Shown here one piece after another: positions 40,842 through 53,814 of a stretch of 64,000 nucleotides of DNA. The first letter of the stretch is position 1, and each line of letters begins with the position of its first letter. The stretch spans positions 60,941,533-61,005,532 of the forward strand of contig NC_090444.1 in NCBI RefSeq assembly GCF_031143425.1. Reading direction: 5' to 3'. This DNA is from Pleurodeles waltl. Taxonomy: Eukaryota > Chordata > Amphibia > Caudata > Salamandridae. The position numbers were made by a program, and so were the translations under genes. The notes below the pieces were generated by a model. It was not told where the DNA came from, ran no database searches, and saw only the letters and a program-made list of their open reading frames with translations.

Positions 40842-43800
40842 TCGGTCGGCAGGGCAGTAGCTTTACCAGTACCCCAACATGACCTCCCTTTCTTTATTCT
40901 AGGATTTGACACACCATGCGCTCTGACACCCCAGAGTTCCCTGCTTAACATCTTCCCCTTCCACCATTAACTTACCTGTCAAAAGCCACCTATTCTAACC
41001 ACATAATACACACCTGTGTGCGTTGGGCTGGAGTTTTACTTCTAATTCCATCTTCAATGGCAAAGCGGGATTGGCCAGGAAATTATGGAGAAGCAATGGT
41101 TGTTTTGCTGTAGAGCATTAAAAACATCTCATTAAGCAATCAACATAGACCCATACAATTCAAATATATACAAATATTTTATGACACTCTCAAAACAATT
41201 GCACAAATTGGGACTGAGCGATAACAAGAGATGCCTCACATGTCAGCACGAAATGCCTGATTTCATCCTGGCACATATTAATACTGGAGTGAGGTGTTCA
41301 CTGAAGCTAAAAAATGATTGACACCAATGTAGATCCCATCCCCTTCTTGGCTTTACTCAGCTGTGTTAAAGGCTTAACTTCGTCAATGCACAAATGTACA
41401 GCCTTGACTTTACTCATCACCACAAGACGTGTATCCATACGCTGTTGAAGGAGACCTCTCCCGTGTATTAAAGACTGGATAAAAGATTCTGTAGCATCCT
41501 CCATGGCCCAGGTACCCGCCAATGACCTCGCCACACACACAGCTATGTGTCACATGTCTTTATTTCTCCGGGTGAAACCGCAAACTCAACACTCTAAAGT
41601 TGCATTCACTTCACCACGAGCTAACACTTTTGTTATTACTCTATTAAGTCTTTCAGGAGCTAAAATGTTTCCCTCATACGACACTACAGATTGGACAAGC
41701 TGTAATATCATGCTGGAGAACTATAGCATGCTAATGCACAGGAAAGCCAGACCAAGAGATGTAAGGGCTCCCCTACAGACCTGCGTGGCGAAATGTACTG
41801 CTGAGACCTTAAACAGAACCACAGCTTAGTGTGCTGTAAATGTATGCATGCAGAAGCAAGTCAGTTTATCACCATATATAGAATGTGTGCTTTACATGTA
41901 ACTGTAAACAGGCCTTCCATCAGCAAATGCGGCTGGAGGGCTATATTACAACCGCTTTCAACACTGTTAACTTGACATGTGTACACAGCTCACTTAATCT
42001 GCTGTAGCAGTCATGATTCTGCTTATCTGTCACAAAGGAACTGTTTTGCTCTTGTTGACATTTTTGTTTTATTTCTCTCTGTTGCTCAAATAAGATCACT
42101 AAATAGACTTAAAAACAATATGTCTAATTATATCTTTCACATGCATATATTTCTATGTATAGAGACATTGTGTAGCTATATGGGTCCGTACTTTGAACTG
42201 GAATAGCTCCATTATGTGTATGTATATTTACAGGAGAATACATAGGCATCTGTGTGTGTGTGTGTGTGTGCGTGCAAAACAGGAAGCAGGGAATTCTGTG
42301 TAATTCCCATGTTGAGGTGGAGAGCAGCTCCTTTGTGTCGAGAACCTTACAACACCAGCAATGCTCTGAATCTGCTCACTTCAAATTCCTGTTTTTCTAG
42401 CAATAATTTTAAGCATAAGATTAGCACTGTGACATCCACGCTGAGCTAGAAAGGAACAAAGACTTTTCCCATTTTTACAGCAAAGACTTTGCTGTAATGT
42501 GTACGTAAATGTATGTAGATATGTCTAAATACATATATAATAAAGCAAAATCAAGTAATGTAAGAATTAAGAGACTGCATACATGTTTATATATTGAATG
42601 TGCACACATGTCTGGGTATGAAAATATTCCTTTGTGCGTGTAGATGTATCTATGTACTTGAGAATGTGAACTCTAGAAGAATGCTAGAACTGTATATATC
42701 AGGAAACAAATTAGGTAAACATTAAGAAAAAATATTTTCATTCATCACAAACACATATATATGTTGTAGTATGTAGCTAACATATGTGCACATGAGTCTG
42801 TATATGTGTTTATGCTTCTTTGTATTTAAATAATATATATCAGAGTATGTAAAGGTGATTATTGGTTAGGTAGTTCTTCCTATATGTATTTTTTATGCTT
42901 TCTATCAGGCTATAACCATAGATTTAGACGTTATGTAAAACACTCCATATATATTCAAACATGACAAAAAAATGTATGTTTTGATGTGTGGATTAGGTTG
43001 CCTAAGTACATGTATGTAGGTTTATGGGTTTATGCTTCAATTTCTAAAGATACACATGTATACAGAAATTACAAAAACAAAAAAACAATTTAAAAGTCTA
43101 TGTATATTCATGCACAACATGCATGTGTTTGTCTGGCTATGTAAATATTATTATGTGTATGTACATATGGGTGTGTATATGGATCTATGCCTTGTATAAA
43201 GATATAACTTGTTAATATGTATGTGTGTAGGCATGCATGCTTATATCTATGTATTTGGATGTGTGTATCTCTCTATACATGTTTATATTTATATTTAAAA
43301 AAATAACCTCCACCTCTGCCTTTCTCTGCACTTTGTGATTCACTCCCAACCTTTTGGACAACAGTGGACTATCAAACACGCTTCCGACACGTTTCTCCAT
43401 TTGTACACATTTGATCCAACGAACCGGAGCACAATCCCACCACAACATCATCTCACATCTTCCCTTTACTAATCCACTTCAATTAACCTATCCCTAGTCA
43501 AACTCCTAGAATAAATGCATGAATCTCAAGAGCACAAACTTCATGTAACTAATCCTACAAGGAAAAGGAAGCAGCTATTACACATTTACTATCTATTACC
43601 CTCTGGCTTCTGGTTCTGGTGTAGATGCTGCAGGAGCCACATATTGCTTCAATGCCTCGTCAGTGGTAGAAGAGCTTCATAAACAAGTTTACAATTGCAG
43701 ATACCATATATATGATGTTAGATATTGAACAATCTATACATAATTACTGTTGGATATTTTGTCTTTTGATATTTTGTCCACCATATTAGAGCCTGATGAT

Positions 43801-45389
43801 ATTATAGACTCAATACACTTGAGCCACACAAAATATTTAACATTTAACTTTTTATTTAAATATAATTAAATAAAATATTTAAACTTTTAATGATACATTT
43901 ATTGAAATTATTACATAAGTACGTTTTAATATAATTTACTGAATAATATTTAAATTTACAAATATTAGCAAGGGTGTTTTTTTTAAAAACTGTTTTAAAT
44001 AATAATTATTGTATAAATGAATGTAATAAATGTTATTTATAAAATTATTTGTTAAACGTTTAATTTGATGAGTCAATGTGCTGTAACATTTTATTTTTAG
44101 TTCCAGGTTAACAATAATTATTTAAACTTAATGTATAATTTTATTTCTTTTAATAGTTTTAATTAGTAAAAAAACATTATTGTTGTTCCATTCGGCTCGG
44201 ATACCCATCCATTCTCTATGCTGCATTAAAGAAGGTCAAACCTAAAACAATAACTGCAGGAGATAAACAACCCTCCGGCTGCCCATGGTTGCAAACGTAT
44301 ATGAGGCAAATAAACTTGAAGATATTGAGACATGGTTGGAAGAGGGTGGTGGGGGCACTGGTAAAGGTAAATATTCATAAAAGGAAATAGGATGAGGTTG
44401 AATAATCATAAGATGGCAATAACTTTGTGAGGACTTAACTATGAGAGGAAAAGAGAGATGAAGGAATGAGGAGAAAGAGACATTGGTGGAAAAATCAAAG
44501 AGGATTTTGCAGTGCTTAATTTGAGTGGTTGCAGATGGGGCCCTTTGGAACTCGTGTTTTTAATACTGGCACTTATTAATACTCAACAGACTTTCATCCA
44601 GAGGAAGACAGTGAAAAACACAAAAAGGGAGAAGGGAAAGGTGGAGAAACAGTGACAAAGGGAGAAAGGAAGGATGAAAAACAACCTGAATAAAGTCAGG
44701 TGAGTAGGCGAGAAGTGTCTGGTGGTGGATGAAAGAGGCATGAGGTGGGATCAGGACTACACAGCCTTCGTATCCCGACATTCAGTTGTGCCGGCCACTG
44801 GCTTCTGAACCAACATTTGGGCCCGGCACTTATCCTTTTACAAATTAAGAACTAGAATTATGCATGATGGAAAACACTAGCTAGAGGTAAACTGTCAGAA
44901 AGGGACTATATTGTAGTATTATTGTATAGCATATAGTAGAGGTGTTTGAAATTCCAATAATGTGCACTTGTGTAACCACACAAAACTTTGGGAAAATCAA
45001 GCAGGATTGTGCCAGGGTAACAGAAATTAGATTCAGGTCTAGTTTATAGTTGGGAGGGAAATAGTCATGGAGAAATATTTATGGAGGACACACCTATAGC
45101 GGGCAGCATGGGAATAATTGATGTTGGTTAATGATCATCAGTTGTAGAAACATGGAGATATAAATGTAAAAAATAGAAATGTAATGAGGCAATTACTTTA
45201 GGCTCGCCCCATGCGCGACAGGGTCAAAGGCCAAAATCTTCAGCACCCTTTTCCAAGTGCGTGTTAGTTTAGTCCTGGGGGGGTGGGAAGGGTGATGTAG
45301 GATACCTATGCTATGCACAATGATTGGACTGGTCTCTTAGGTCCAATTTATTTCAGCTTACTATAAAAGTGCACAAGGATATCTTGTTC
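40842..45389. other. Long A/T-rich stretch without recognised genes
   Basis: A (TG)n run sits at 42251-42270. A TATG/TGTA-rich zone covers about 42500-43270. A very A/T-rich block dominated by TTTAAAT and AATATTT words covers about 43830-44190. Around 44506-44852, CTTAATTTG and CAAATTAAG frame about 345 bp as a possible inverted-repeat element. No exon-like or domain-bearing frame was found. Confidence 0.4.
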
Positions 45390-45585
45390 ATAAGTCATAA
45401 GTATAGACACGGAGAAGTGTGCGATGAGTGAATGTGATTCAAGGTACGAGACACAGGCCCAGCATGACCTTGCATGTATGTGGTGGTTCTATAATACAAA
45501 CAGAGCCAAAAGGCAGCAGATTGCTGGACATAGTCAATGACCAGCTTAAAGTCAACAAGATTAGGAGAGGTAGCTGTGTTGTGTG

Positions 45586-45850
45586 CAAGCATTGGATTCT
45601 GCCGTAGTGTTCTTTAAAGAGGTGAGTCTTCAACTCTTTCCTAAACTGGAGCAGCCTTGGGGTGGTCCCGATGGATGCAGGGATTTTGTTCTGAATCCCT
45701 TTCCTTTTTGTTCTGCCTGCATAGACCTTTCCAGACCACGAGCGACCATGTCACCGAGTGCACGGTGCATGCTTATTGCACGAGTCCCAGTCACAAGCTA
45801 AAGAAAAGCTCTCGGACCACACGAGAAGGCAGATATTGCAATAATGGTTA
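45586..45850 (-). pseudogene. L2/CR1-type LINE carboxy-terminal relic
   Basis: The minus-strand translation of 45700-45590 reads QNKIPASIGTTPRLLQF then RKELKTHLFKE, the WNSLP...FKKxLKTHLF ending of L2/CR1-type ORF2. Upstream sense to about 45850 is more degenerate. The downstream (lower-coordinate) side to about 45390 may be its 3' UTR. It is truncated and inactive. Confidence 0.6.
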
Positions 45851-46817
45851 AAAAATGGGTTCTAAAGCAGTGTACATGTCTGTAATGGTAGCTACTTTCT
45901 AGAGTTCATTTTCTCTTAATACAAGCTTGTTGATGCAACATTTCTGGTAGATGTCACTGTGTTTTAATATTTTTCTATGCTAATTATTTGCATTTTTCAA
46001 CAGGATCTAACAGTGGCAAACGTCCATTCGAGTTATAGCAGCCACAACACTAACAATTACTACAGCACTGTACTTTCACCAGTTTTGAACAAATTAGTGA
46101 CATAGATCAAGACAGAGGCAAGACAGCAGGCAACCAAAACAACTGCAAAGTGTCAAGCCAGTTCTACACCAAGATTTGATAACTATCTTCTCATGTGCTC
46201 TGGTTCCTGGGCTGAAATGCTGATGTAATCCCACCCTAGGTCCTAAAACCTCTTGTTTGTGAGGACATCTCCTTGCCTGCTCACTGGGGCACCCTAATCC
46301 CTCACCTGTGGTGCAGCGGGTCCCCTCTGATGCTCATCAATGTTAAGTGTGGTCCAGATGAAGCCCATGGTTAGTAGGATTTTTATCTCATCCTTTGATT
46401 CTAAGTTCTTGTCAGCAGACGGGAGACCCATTCTGGGTTTGGGTCAAGTATGAATACCGCTGCTGGTGACCATATTCAGAGGACCGCCCCACAGCAGTCC
46501 GTTCACAAACCATAGGGTGAAGTCTCTCACCTGAATTAAAATGGCCAACGATTAGGGGTGAGCCCTACCCATGCTGCACATGCGTTTCAGGTTAAGGTAC
46601 ATTTTGTGCAAATATATGAATTGAATTAGGCAGAGGCGAGCTGATGGGGTAATGTCCCTCGGGAACTCCTTGGCCTAACTATTCACTAACCTCAAGGACC
46701 TCACCCTTCTCTCTTCATTGTTACAAAAAGGATAGGAGCTTTAACAACCAGAGTTCTATACCCTTGTGGCACCCCTTTATCTCCAACCTGTTGATGGTTG
46801 GCTTCATTTAAGTGAAC
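45851..46817. other. Unassigned stretch
   Basis: I see no gene or defined repeat. Confidence 0.25.
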
Positions 46818-46820
46818 TAA

Positions 46821-49800
46821 GGGCCTGATGCAGATCTTGGTGGTAATGGTTCTGCTGCCAGTATTCCATCGGAAAACCTGTCCGTTGCCTTGGCAATCCA
46901 CCCACCTGATTTAGATGTTGGCGGGTGTAGGAGGCTGGCCTGGCTTATAGTGGGTACCAGATGGTACTTACACCTTGTGCCAGGTCCAGTTATCCCTTAT
47001 TAGTAGGTTAGAGGTGTTCTAGCAGCTTAGGCTGATAGAGGTAGCTATAGCAGAGCAGCTTAGGCTGAACTAGGAGACATGCAAAGCTCCTACTACACCA
47101 CTTATATCATATAACACTATATCACAAGAATCACAATACTCAGAGTTACTAAAAATAAAGGTACTTTTTTTATGGGACAATGTGCCAAAAATCTCTCAGA
47201 GGATATACTCCCTTAGGAGGTAAGTAAAATACACAAAAGATACACACAAACCAAAATCAGGTAAGTAAACAGTTAGAAAAGTAGTGCAAACACTGTAGAA
47301 GATAATAGGATGCAATAGTCCTAGGGGCAACACAAACCATATAGTAAGAAAGTGGAATGTGAACAACTTAGGGACCCCAGGCCTAGTGTAGTGTGTAGAG
47401 GGTCGCTGGAAGTGTAAGAAAACACTAAGGGTGTCCAAGATACCCCACCCCAAGACCCTGAAAAGTAGGAGTAAAGTGACCCTACTACCCCAGGAACACA
47501 CTAAAGTCGTGATCGGAGATTCTGCAAAGACCACAACTGACTGCAAAGCACTGAAGACGGATTCCTGGACCTGAGGACCTGTAAAGGAAGGGGACCAAGT
47601 CCAAGAGTCACGAAATGGTCCAGGGTGGCAGGAGCCCACTAAACCCCGGATGAAGGTGAAAAATGTCTGCCTCCGGGCGGAAGAAGCTGAAGATTCTGCA
47701 ACAACGGAAGATGCCAGGAACTTCTCCTTTGCACAGAAGATGTCCCACGGAATTCTGGAGGATGCAGAGTTGTTTCTTTGGAGAAAGATCACAAACAAAC
47801 CTTGCTAGCTGTAAAGGTTGCGGTTGAAGAAAAAGGGTGCTGTCTGGGCCCAGGAAGGACCAGGAGGTCGCCACTTGGAAGAAGAGACAGAGGGGGGTCT
47901 CAGCAACACAGAGAGCCCATGCACAAGAAGGCAGCACCCGCAGAATTACTTGAACACGGGTTCAAGAAAACAGAGCATGGTGGTCGTCTCAACACTACAA
48001 AAGAGGGTCCCACGAAGCCGGTGGTCAACTCAGCGAGTTGAGCAATGCAGGACAGAGTGCTGGGGACCTGGGCTAGGCTGTGCACGAATGATTCCTTGCA
48101 AAAGTGCACAGAAGCCCTAACAGCTGCAGTTCACGCAGTACACAGGATTACTGTCTGGCGAGGGGAGGCAAGGACTAACCTCCATCAAATTTGGACAGCT
48201 GGACCACTGGACTGTCGGGGTCACTTGGATCCACCACCTGTGTTCCAGGGACTACGCTCATCATGATGAGAGGGGACCCAGAGGACCGGTGAAGCTGAAG
48301 TTTGATGCCTGCATTAGCAGGGGGAAGATTACATCGACCCACTGGAGATTTCTTCTTGGCTTCCAGTACAGGGTGAAGGCAGACAGCCCCCAGAGCATGC
48401 ACCACCAGGAAACAGTCGAGAAATCCGGCAGGATTAGGCGCTACAATGTCGCTGGTAGTCTTCTTGCTACTTTGTTGCAGTTTTGCAGGCGTCCTGGAGC
48501 AGTCAGAGGTCGATCCTTGGCAGAAGTCGAAGAGGGAGATGCAGAGGAACTCTGGTGAATTCTTGCAAATCGTTATCTGAGGAAAAGCCCACAGGAGAGA
48601 CCCTAAATAGCCCTCAGAGGAGGATTGGCTACCTAGTCAGGTAAGCACCTATCAGGAGGGGTCTCTGACGTCACCTGCTGGCACTGGCCACTCAGAGGCC
48701 TCCATTGTGCCCTCACACCTCTGGATTTAAGATGGCAGAGGTCTGGGACACACTGGAGGAGCTCTGGGCACCGCCCCTGAGGTGGTGAGGGACAGGGGAG
48801 TGGTCACTCCCCTTTCCTTTGTCCAGTTTCGTGCCAGAGCAGGGGGTGGGGGTTCCCTGAACCAGTGTAGACTGGTTTATGCAAGGAGGGCACCATCTGT
48901 GCCCTTCAAAGCATTTCCAGAGGCCTGAAGAGGCTACTCCTCTCAGGTCCTTAACACCTATTTCCAAAGGGAGAAGGTGTAACACCATCTCTCAGAGGAA
49001 ATCCTTTGTTCTGTCTTCCTGGGACTGGGCTGCCCAGACCCCAGGAGGGCAGAACCCTGTCTGTGGGTTGGCAGCAGCGGTAGCTGCAGAGAAAACCCCA
49101 GAGAGCTGGTTTGGCAGTACCCGGGGTCCATGGTGGAGCCCCGGGGTGCATGGGATTGGCACCCCAATACCAGATTTGGCATGGGGGGACAATTCCAAGA
49201 TCTTAGACATGTTACATGGCCATATTCGGAGTTACCATTGTGAAGTTACCTATAGGTATTGACCTATATGTAGTGCACGCGTGTAATAGTGTCTCTGCAC
49301 TCACAGAGTCCGGGGAAATTGCCCTGAACTATGTGGGGGCACCTTGGCTAGTGCCAGGGTGCTCTCACACTTAGTAACTTTGCACCTAACCTTCACCAAG
49401 TGAGGGTTAGACATATAGGTGACTTATAAGTTACTTAAGTGCAGTGTAAAATGGCTGTGAAATAACTTGAACGCTATTTCACTCAGGCTGCAGCGGCAGT
49501 CCTGTGTAAGATTTGTCTGAGCTCCCTATGGGTGGCAAAAAAAATGCTGCAGCCCATAGGGATCTCCTGTAACCCCCAATACTCTAGTTTCCTAGGTACC
49601 ATATACTAGGGAATTATAAGGGTGTTCCAGTGTGCCAATTAGAATTGGTGAAAATGGTCACTAGCCTATAGTGACAATTTAAAAGGCAGAGAGAGCATAA
49701 ACACTGAGGTTCTGATTAGTAGAGCCTCAGTGACACGTAGTTAGTCACTACATAGGGACACACATTTAGGCCACAAACTATGAGCACTGGGGTCCTGGCT

Positions 49801-51165
49801 AGCAGGATCCCAGTGAGACAGGCAAACACAAACTGACATACAAGTAAAAATGGGAGTAACATGCCAGGCAAGATGGTACTTTCCTACATAGGGACCACAG
49901 GCAAAACACCACCCATGACCTGCTGATTCTGCCAAGAATCTCCAGCTGACACAATAGTGGCATTGGGAGTAGGGGCTGACGGCGTGACTCCAGCCACCTT
50001 TACCCCAGAGCAGATTTGGATGTACCGTACCACCAAGCCTACTGTGGCAGTCCAACCTTCACCCCTGAGATGGTGGACTGGAGGAGGAAGGGGGCACAAA
50101 ACCTTTCTTTTTCCATGTTTCTGCTTCTGTTTTGGACTGGACCCAACTGGACATCACCTGCCTTCGCTGCTGCCACTGGACCACGAAGGACACATGACCC
50201 TGTTGCCGCCAGACTTGAAGGTAGAGATACTGCATGTACTGTGTATGTTGTGTGGGCACTGCACATGAGCTCGGGACAACTGCAGAAATATACATGCCAC
50301 AGGCATTTTTTAAACATAACTCTGACATGCATATGTCGGGAACACATTTCTGTCAGTAAGTGATGGAGACACATTGGTACAAGAAACATATCGCACACAT
50401 ACACAAATGTTATTGTGGTGTCAGTATTCATTGCCAAATGAATGCTGGCATCACATTAATGATGGCATCACACTCGTCACCACGTCTATGTGTGCATGTT
50501 ACAAGTGAACCTGCACCTGTGATATTGTGAGTCCAGTTGTGTATGTGAGTCAGGACATGTATGAGTGTGTGAGATTGGATTGGCTGGTTGAGGTGGAGGG
50601 AGCTGGAGTGGGTGATGTGGTTGTGTCTTTATGTGTGCCACATGCATGTGGGTCTGATGTGTGTTGTGTGTTTTTGGTGGTGTGATGTGTTGCTGTGTGC
50701 AACATTCAGGCTGTGTTGTTCCTGTGTGGTGGTCATTGTTATGATGTGTACAATTGTGCTTTTGTGTGTGTGTTTGTGTAGGTGGGGGGTCGTTGTGTTG
50801 GTTGTTGTGATTGTGTTGTATGTGTGTGTATGTGGGTGTAGTATCAATAGTGTGTGTATGTTGTGTCATGGATGTATGGCAGCGTGTGTTTTCTGCATGT
50901 AGATGTTGTGTTGTGTGTGGGCCAGGTGGACATATATGGCTAAGGTAGAGTGTGTGTGCATCATTTGCCTCTATGTGATAGCCACTGCCATTGTACAATG
51001 CTCAGTGGCTCCTGCGATGGCCCCCCGTCGTCAGCAATCTACCACTAGCCCACCGCCTGCAGAACTGTAACATCTAAACATGGCGTGTGCAACACCATTG
51101 ACTTGATGGTGTTTTTGAGTCTGTGGCAGATTGGCAGTAATACCGCCAAGACCTACATCAGGCCC
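46821..51165. mobile_element. Harbinger-like non-autonomous DNA transposon, split by a solo LTR
   Basis: The terminal inverted repeats are GGGCCTGATGCAGATCTTGG on the left and the complement of GGGCCTGATGTAGGTCTTGG on the right, flanked by TAA on both sides (46818-46820 and 51166-51168). A 3-bp TAA-type duplication is typical of PIF/Harbinger. After removing the LTR at 46926-49888 the element is about 1.4 kb. It holds a G/T-rich low-complexity tract (about 50480-50960) and no transposase, so it must be mobilised in trans. Confidence 0.75.
46926..49888 (-). mobile_element. Solo LTR of the Gmr1-like gypsy family (older copy)
   Basis: 2963 bp from TGTAGGAGGC to TTTCCTACA, minus strand, alignable along its length with the other family LTRs but more diverged; its poly(A) palindrome near 47150 is broken. 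The flanking pentamers GCGGG and TAGGG do not match, so the target duplication has decayed or been lost. It lies inside the Harbinger-like element and is therefore younger than it. Confidence 0.9.
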
Positions 51166-51168
51166 TAA

Positions 51169-52270
51169 ATTTGAGGGGGTGCTCTGTGGGTGGAAGCTGC
51201 AAGCCCAAGGTACGTCAAAATTGCAGGTACCTATAGAATTGGCCTTTGAGGTCATACTCCACCGATCATTCTGCAAACATCACCCAACTCAGAATTGCTG
51301 ATAAGCTTCCAGGAGCAAAAATCTAGCAAGAATTCAACTTGGTGCAGCAGCTGTGGTCAGGCCCACAGTTGAGTATGTGCTCAGCCTACCTTCCCAGCCA
51401 GTTGTTCTAAGGGCTTTACATCAGCATTTAATAACCAGCACTACAGCAGAAGTAATTTGCAATGGGATCCTTCTACCATATGTAAGACGCCTAGAAAGGT
51501 GGAAATATCAAATAAGTTATATTCCAAGAGAAATGCCATGTCATCCGTGTGCCCAAAGAACCAGTCATGCAGTGTTAGAAGACATGCTGTCCCTTAAAAT
51601 GACCTGACGCCCGTCATCCCTAATCCTCCATCATAAACCAATTGACCTCACTTGTCCAGTTCTACTCTAGACCGCGTGTCCCGCACCTACAGAGATGATC
51701 TTACCAGGCCCACTATTGTTTGAAAGAACTTCTCAGGAATTCTGGATGGATAATCTTACTGTGTGTGAAGTATTCTGGGTAGGGCTCTAATTTTAAACAG
51801 TGACCTGACCCATAATTGGAGATCGTGAGGCCACCCAAACATTATGCTCCTTCCAGATTGTCTCTAAAAGGGGACAATATTAGACTCCCAGCTTTAGACC
51901 AGATCTCACACTGCCTGTACACCTGTAGGTTCACAGGGCAAGCTGACTTGGTCCTTTGTGGCAAGACCCACTCCCTGCACCTGAAAGAGTGCAGACTTTT
52001 CGTAATTAACCATCAGGCCAGCATTATCACGATACACTAACCCAGATCCAGTGAGAGTGGTGTGAGCTCCCACACTTCTCTGAATTACACCAAGCACACA
52101 GATTAGAAGTAATTCTAGGGAAAGGGGAACGGGGCAAGAGAGAGAAACACAGATACTGGATACACTCACGGTGCCTGGATGAACAGCCGGACTTGATCTG
52201 TGCTGCAGGAGCATTGATATCCATAGACAAGACCAGCCCTTTAGTATGACTGCGAGATAGACATTGGTGA
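51169..52270. other. Unassigned stretch
   Basis: Nothing recognised. The open frame at 51353-51607 has no identifiable domain. Confidence 0.25.
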
Positions 52271-52582
52271 TTAGGGGCCTTTTTTAAGAATTTAGTAGAT
52301 GGGACACATGGTGGATGCCGTGTCTGCCTTATTACATTTACAGCACTTGTAATATGGAGGGCAGGATCTCAGCCACATTTTGACAGAGTATTGAGTCAAC
52401 TAAGGACCATGGAGGATGGGATACTCTGTCACAAACGTGACGGACATCCGGTGTGCCGTATTACAAGTTCCATTATATCCTATGGAACTTGTAAAATGGC
52501 GGGCGGGATATCCGTCATGTTTGTGAAAGTATCCCATCCTCCAAGGTCGTAATCAGGTTCTTAATTCTAAGTAAGGCCCTAA
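52271..52582. mobile_element. 312-bp foldback MITE
   Basis: The ends TTAGGGGCCTT and AAGGCCCTAA are inverted repeats, extended inward with TTAAGAATT against AATTCTAA. The core 52411-52542 is a long palindrome: GGAGGATGGGATACT...ACAAACGTGACGGA pairs with TCCGTCATGTTTGT...AGTATCCCATCCTCC, and its centre ACAAGTTCCAT pairs with ATGGAACTTGT. No coding sense. The target duplication is not resolved. Confidence 0.7.
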
Positions 52583-52713
52583 TATTTCATATTTCGTCTG
52601 ATATACCCGATGACGCACTGTATTTTCCACTCACTATTTTGGAACAAACTCAGTATTTATCCTGAGCTGCGATACCATTAATGTGGTTTGGTAACCCTGA
52701 ACAACATTCTGAA

Positions 52714-52780
52714 GGTCAGATGTACCGAAGGGTTTTATCCATTCTGTGTCTATGGGAAAATGGGTTTGAACATATGGCCC
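52714..52780. mobile_element. 67-bp palindromic mini-element (second copy)
   Basis: Reverse orientation relative to 10675-10742; both share CCATTCTGTGTCTATGGG in this orientation and the GTACATNTGGCCC-type ends. Several substitutions separate the two copies. Confidence 0.7.
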
Positions 52781-53362
52781 TGAGTCATTATGCAATGTTT
52801 GCTAATATTATGCAGTAGCCTCTCGGACCAGAATGGGACATTGTTTGCAGTTCTTCCATGCATCTAGGCCTCTAGGTCTCGATTGCACTGAGTGACATCA
52901 TTCTGGTGTGATCTCATTCTTCCAAACACTGGGGTAGTGAAGAACAACAACAAGCTGATACTATGTCTTAGGGGTGGTAGGAGGTGGGTGGGAGGAGGCA
53001 GGTCTTTTTTTTTTACTTTTGGAGCAGGGAGAAGAGCCCATATTATAGCTAGGTAACATGTAGGTAACGGGGATGTGTTTCACTTCGGGGTTCAGTGTGG
53101 CATCCCAGAGAACTTGATTTTTTATCATTACTCAGAACCCTTCTTTGAGGAACACCCCCAATATTTACTAATCCATATCTATAATTGTATTCAGTGCTTT
53201 GAATGAGCCGGTACTCACTGGTACTGAGTAACGGCAATTTTTTATTTTCTTCCCTTGACTACCGGAACGTTTCCTGTGAGGAGGGTGTACTGGTACTCAC
53301 AGGGGTCCTGGCTTTGACGCAAGTGGTGGTGCTCATGAATTCTTGCCTCAGCAGCAGATTCA

Positions 53363-53605
53363 GGGCCAGATTTAACAGAAAATGGCGGTACGCATCACTG
53401 TGCCAAATTTGGCAGCGTGGCGCACCGTCATTTTCAAAACAGAGGGATGCACCGTATTTACTAGAATACGGTGCACCCTTGTGTTTCCCCCTGCACCAAT
53501 GCTACATTTGCTGCCGTGCGCCAACGCAGCAACTCTTGCACCACAGTGCAAGGATGGCTGTGTTGAGGGAGAGATTGTTTTTGTGCAGGAAGGAATAGGC
53601 AGGTA
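53363..53605. mobile_element. MITE-like element, GGGCCAGATTTA terminus (copy 3, partial)
   Basis: It begins GGGCCAGATTTAACAG and runs through CCAAATTTGG, GAATACGGTGCACC and TTGTTTTTGTGCAGGAAGG, colinear with the right half of 32209-32854 in reverse. No matching second terminus was found, so it appears truncated. Confidence 0.6.
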
Positions 53606-53814
53606 GCACACGGGCAACTGGCACATGTGCAGACACAACATGTAATGCCCCGCCCACCTTGGGTGTTGAAAGGGGGTTATCATGGAGGGCGCCATCAGGG
53701 CCTTGGCATTCCTTCTATGTGTGCCTTGGAGAGCCTCAACCACACCCTCTCAACATACAGGGCGGATTGCATCAAATGCCCGGGTTACATGTTCCATGTC
53801 TGTGTGATCCTGTC
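53606..53814. other. Flank leading into the satellite array
   Basis: Single-copy in this window. Its last part (CCCAGAGAACTCAACAGAACACACAGGCGAG, in two pieces) already resembles the satellite unit, so the array may have grown from this site. Confidence 0.3.

Noticed and set aside
41503..41829. A possible host exon (108-codon frame)
   Set aside because: No recognisable domain, splice pattern or neighbouring exon could be supported.
46921..49893. A 5-bp target duplication for the solo LTR at 46926-49888
   Set aside because: The flanking pentamers GCGGG and TAGGG match at only three positions, so I do not claim one.
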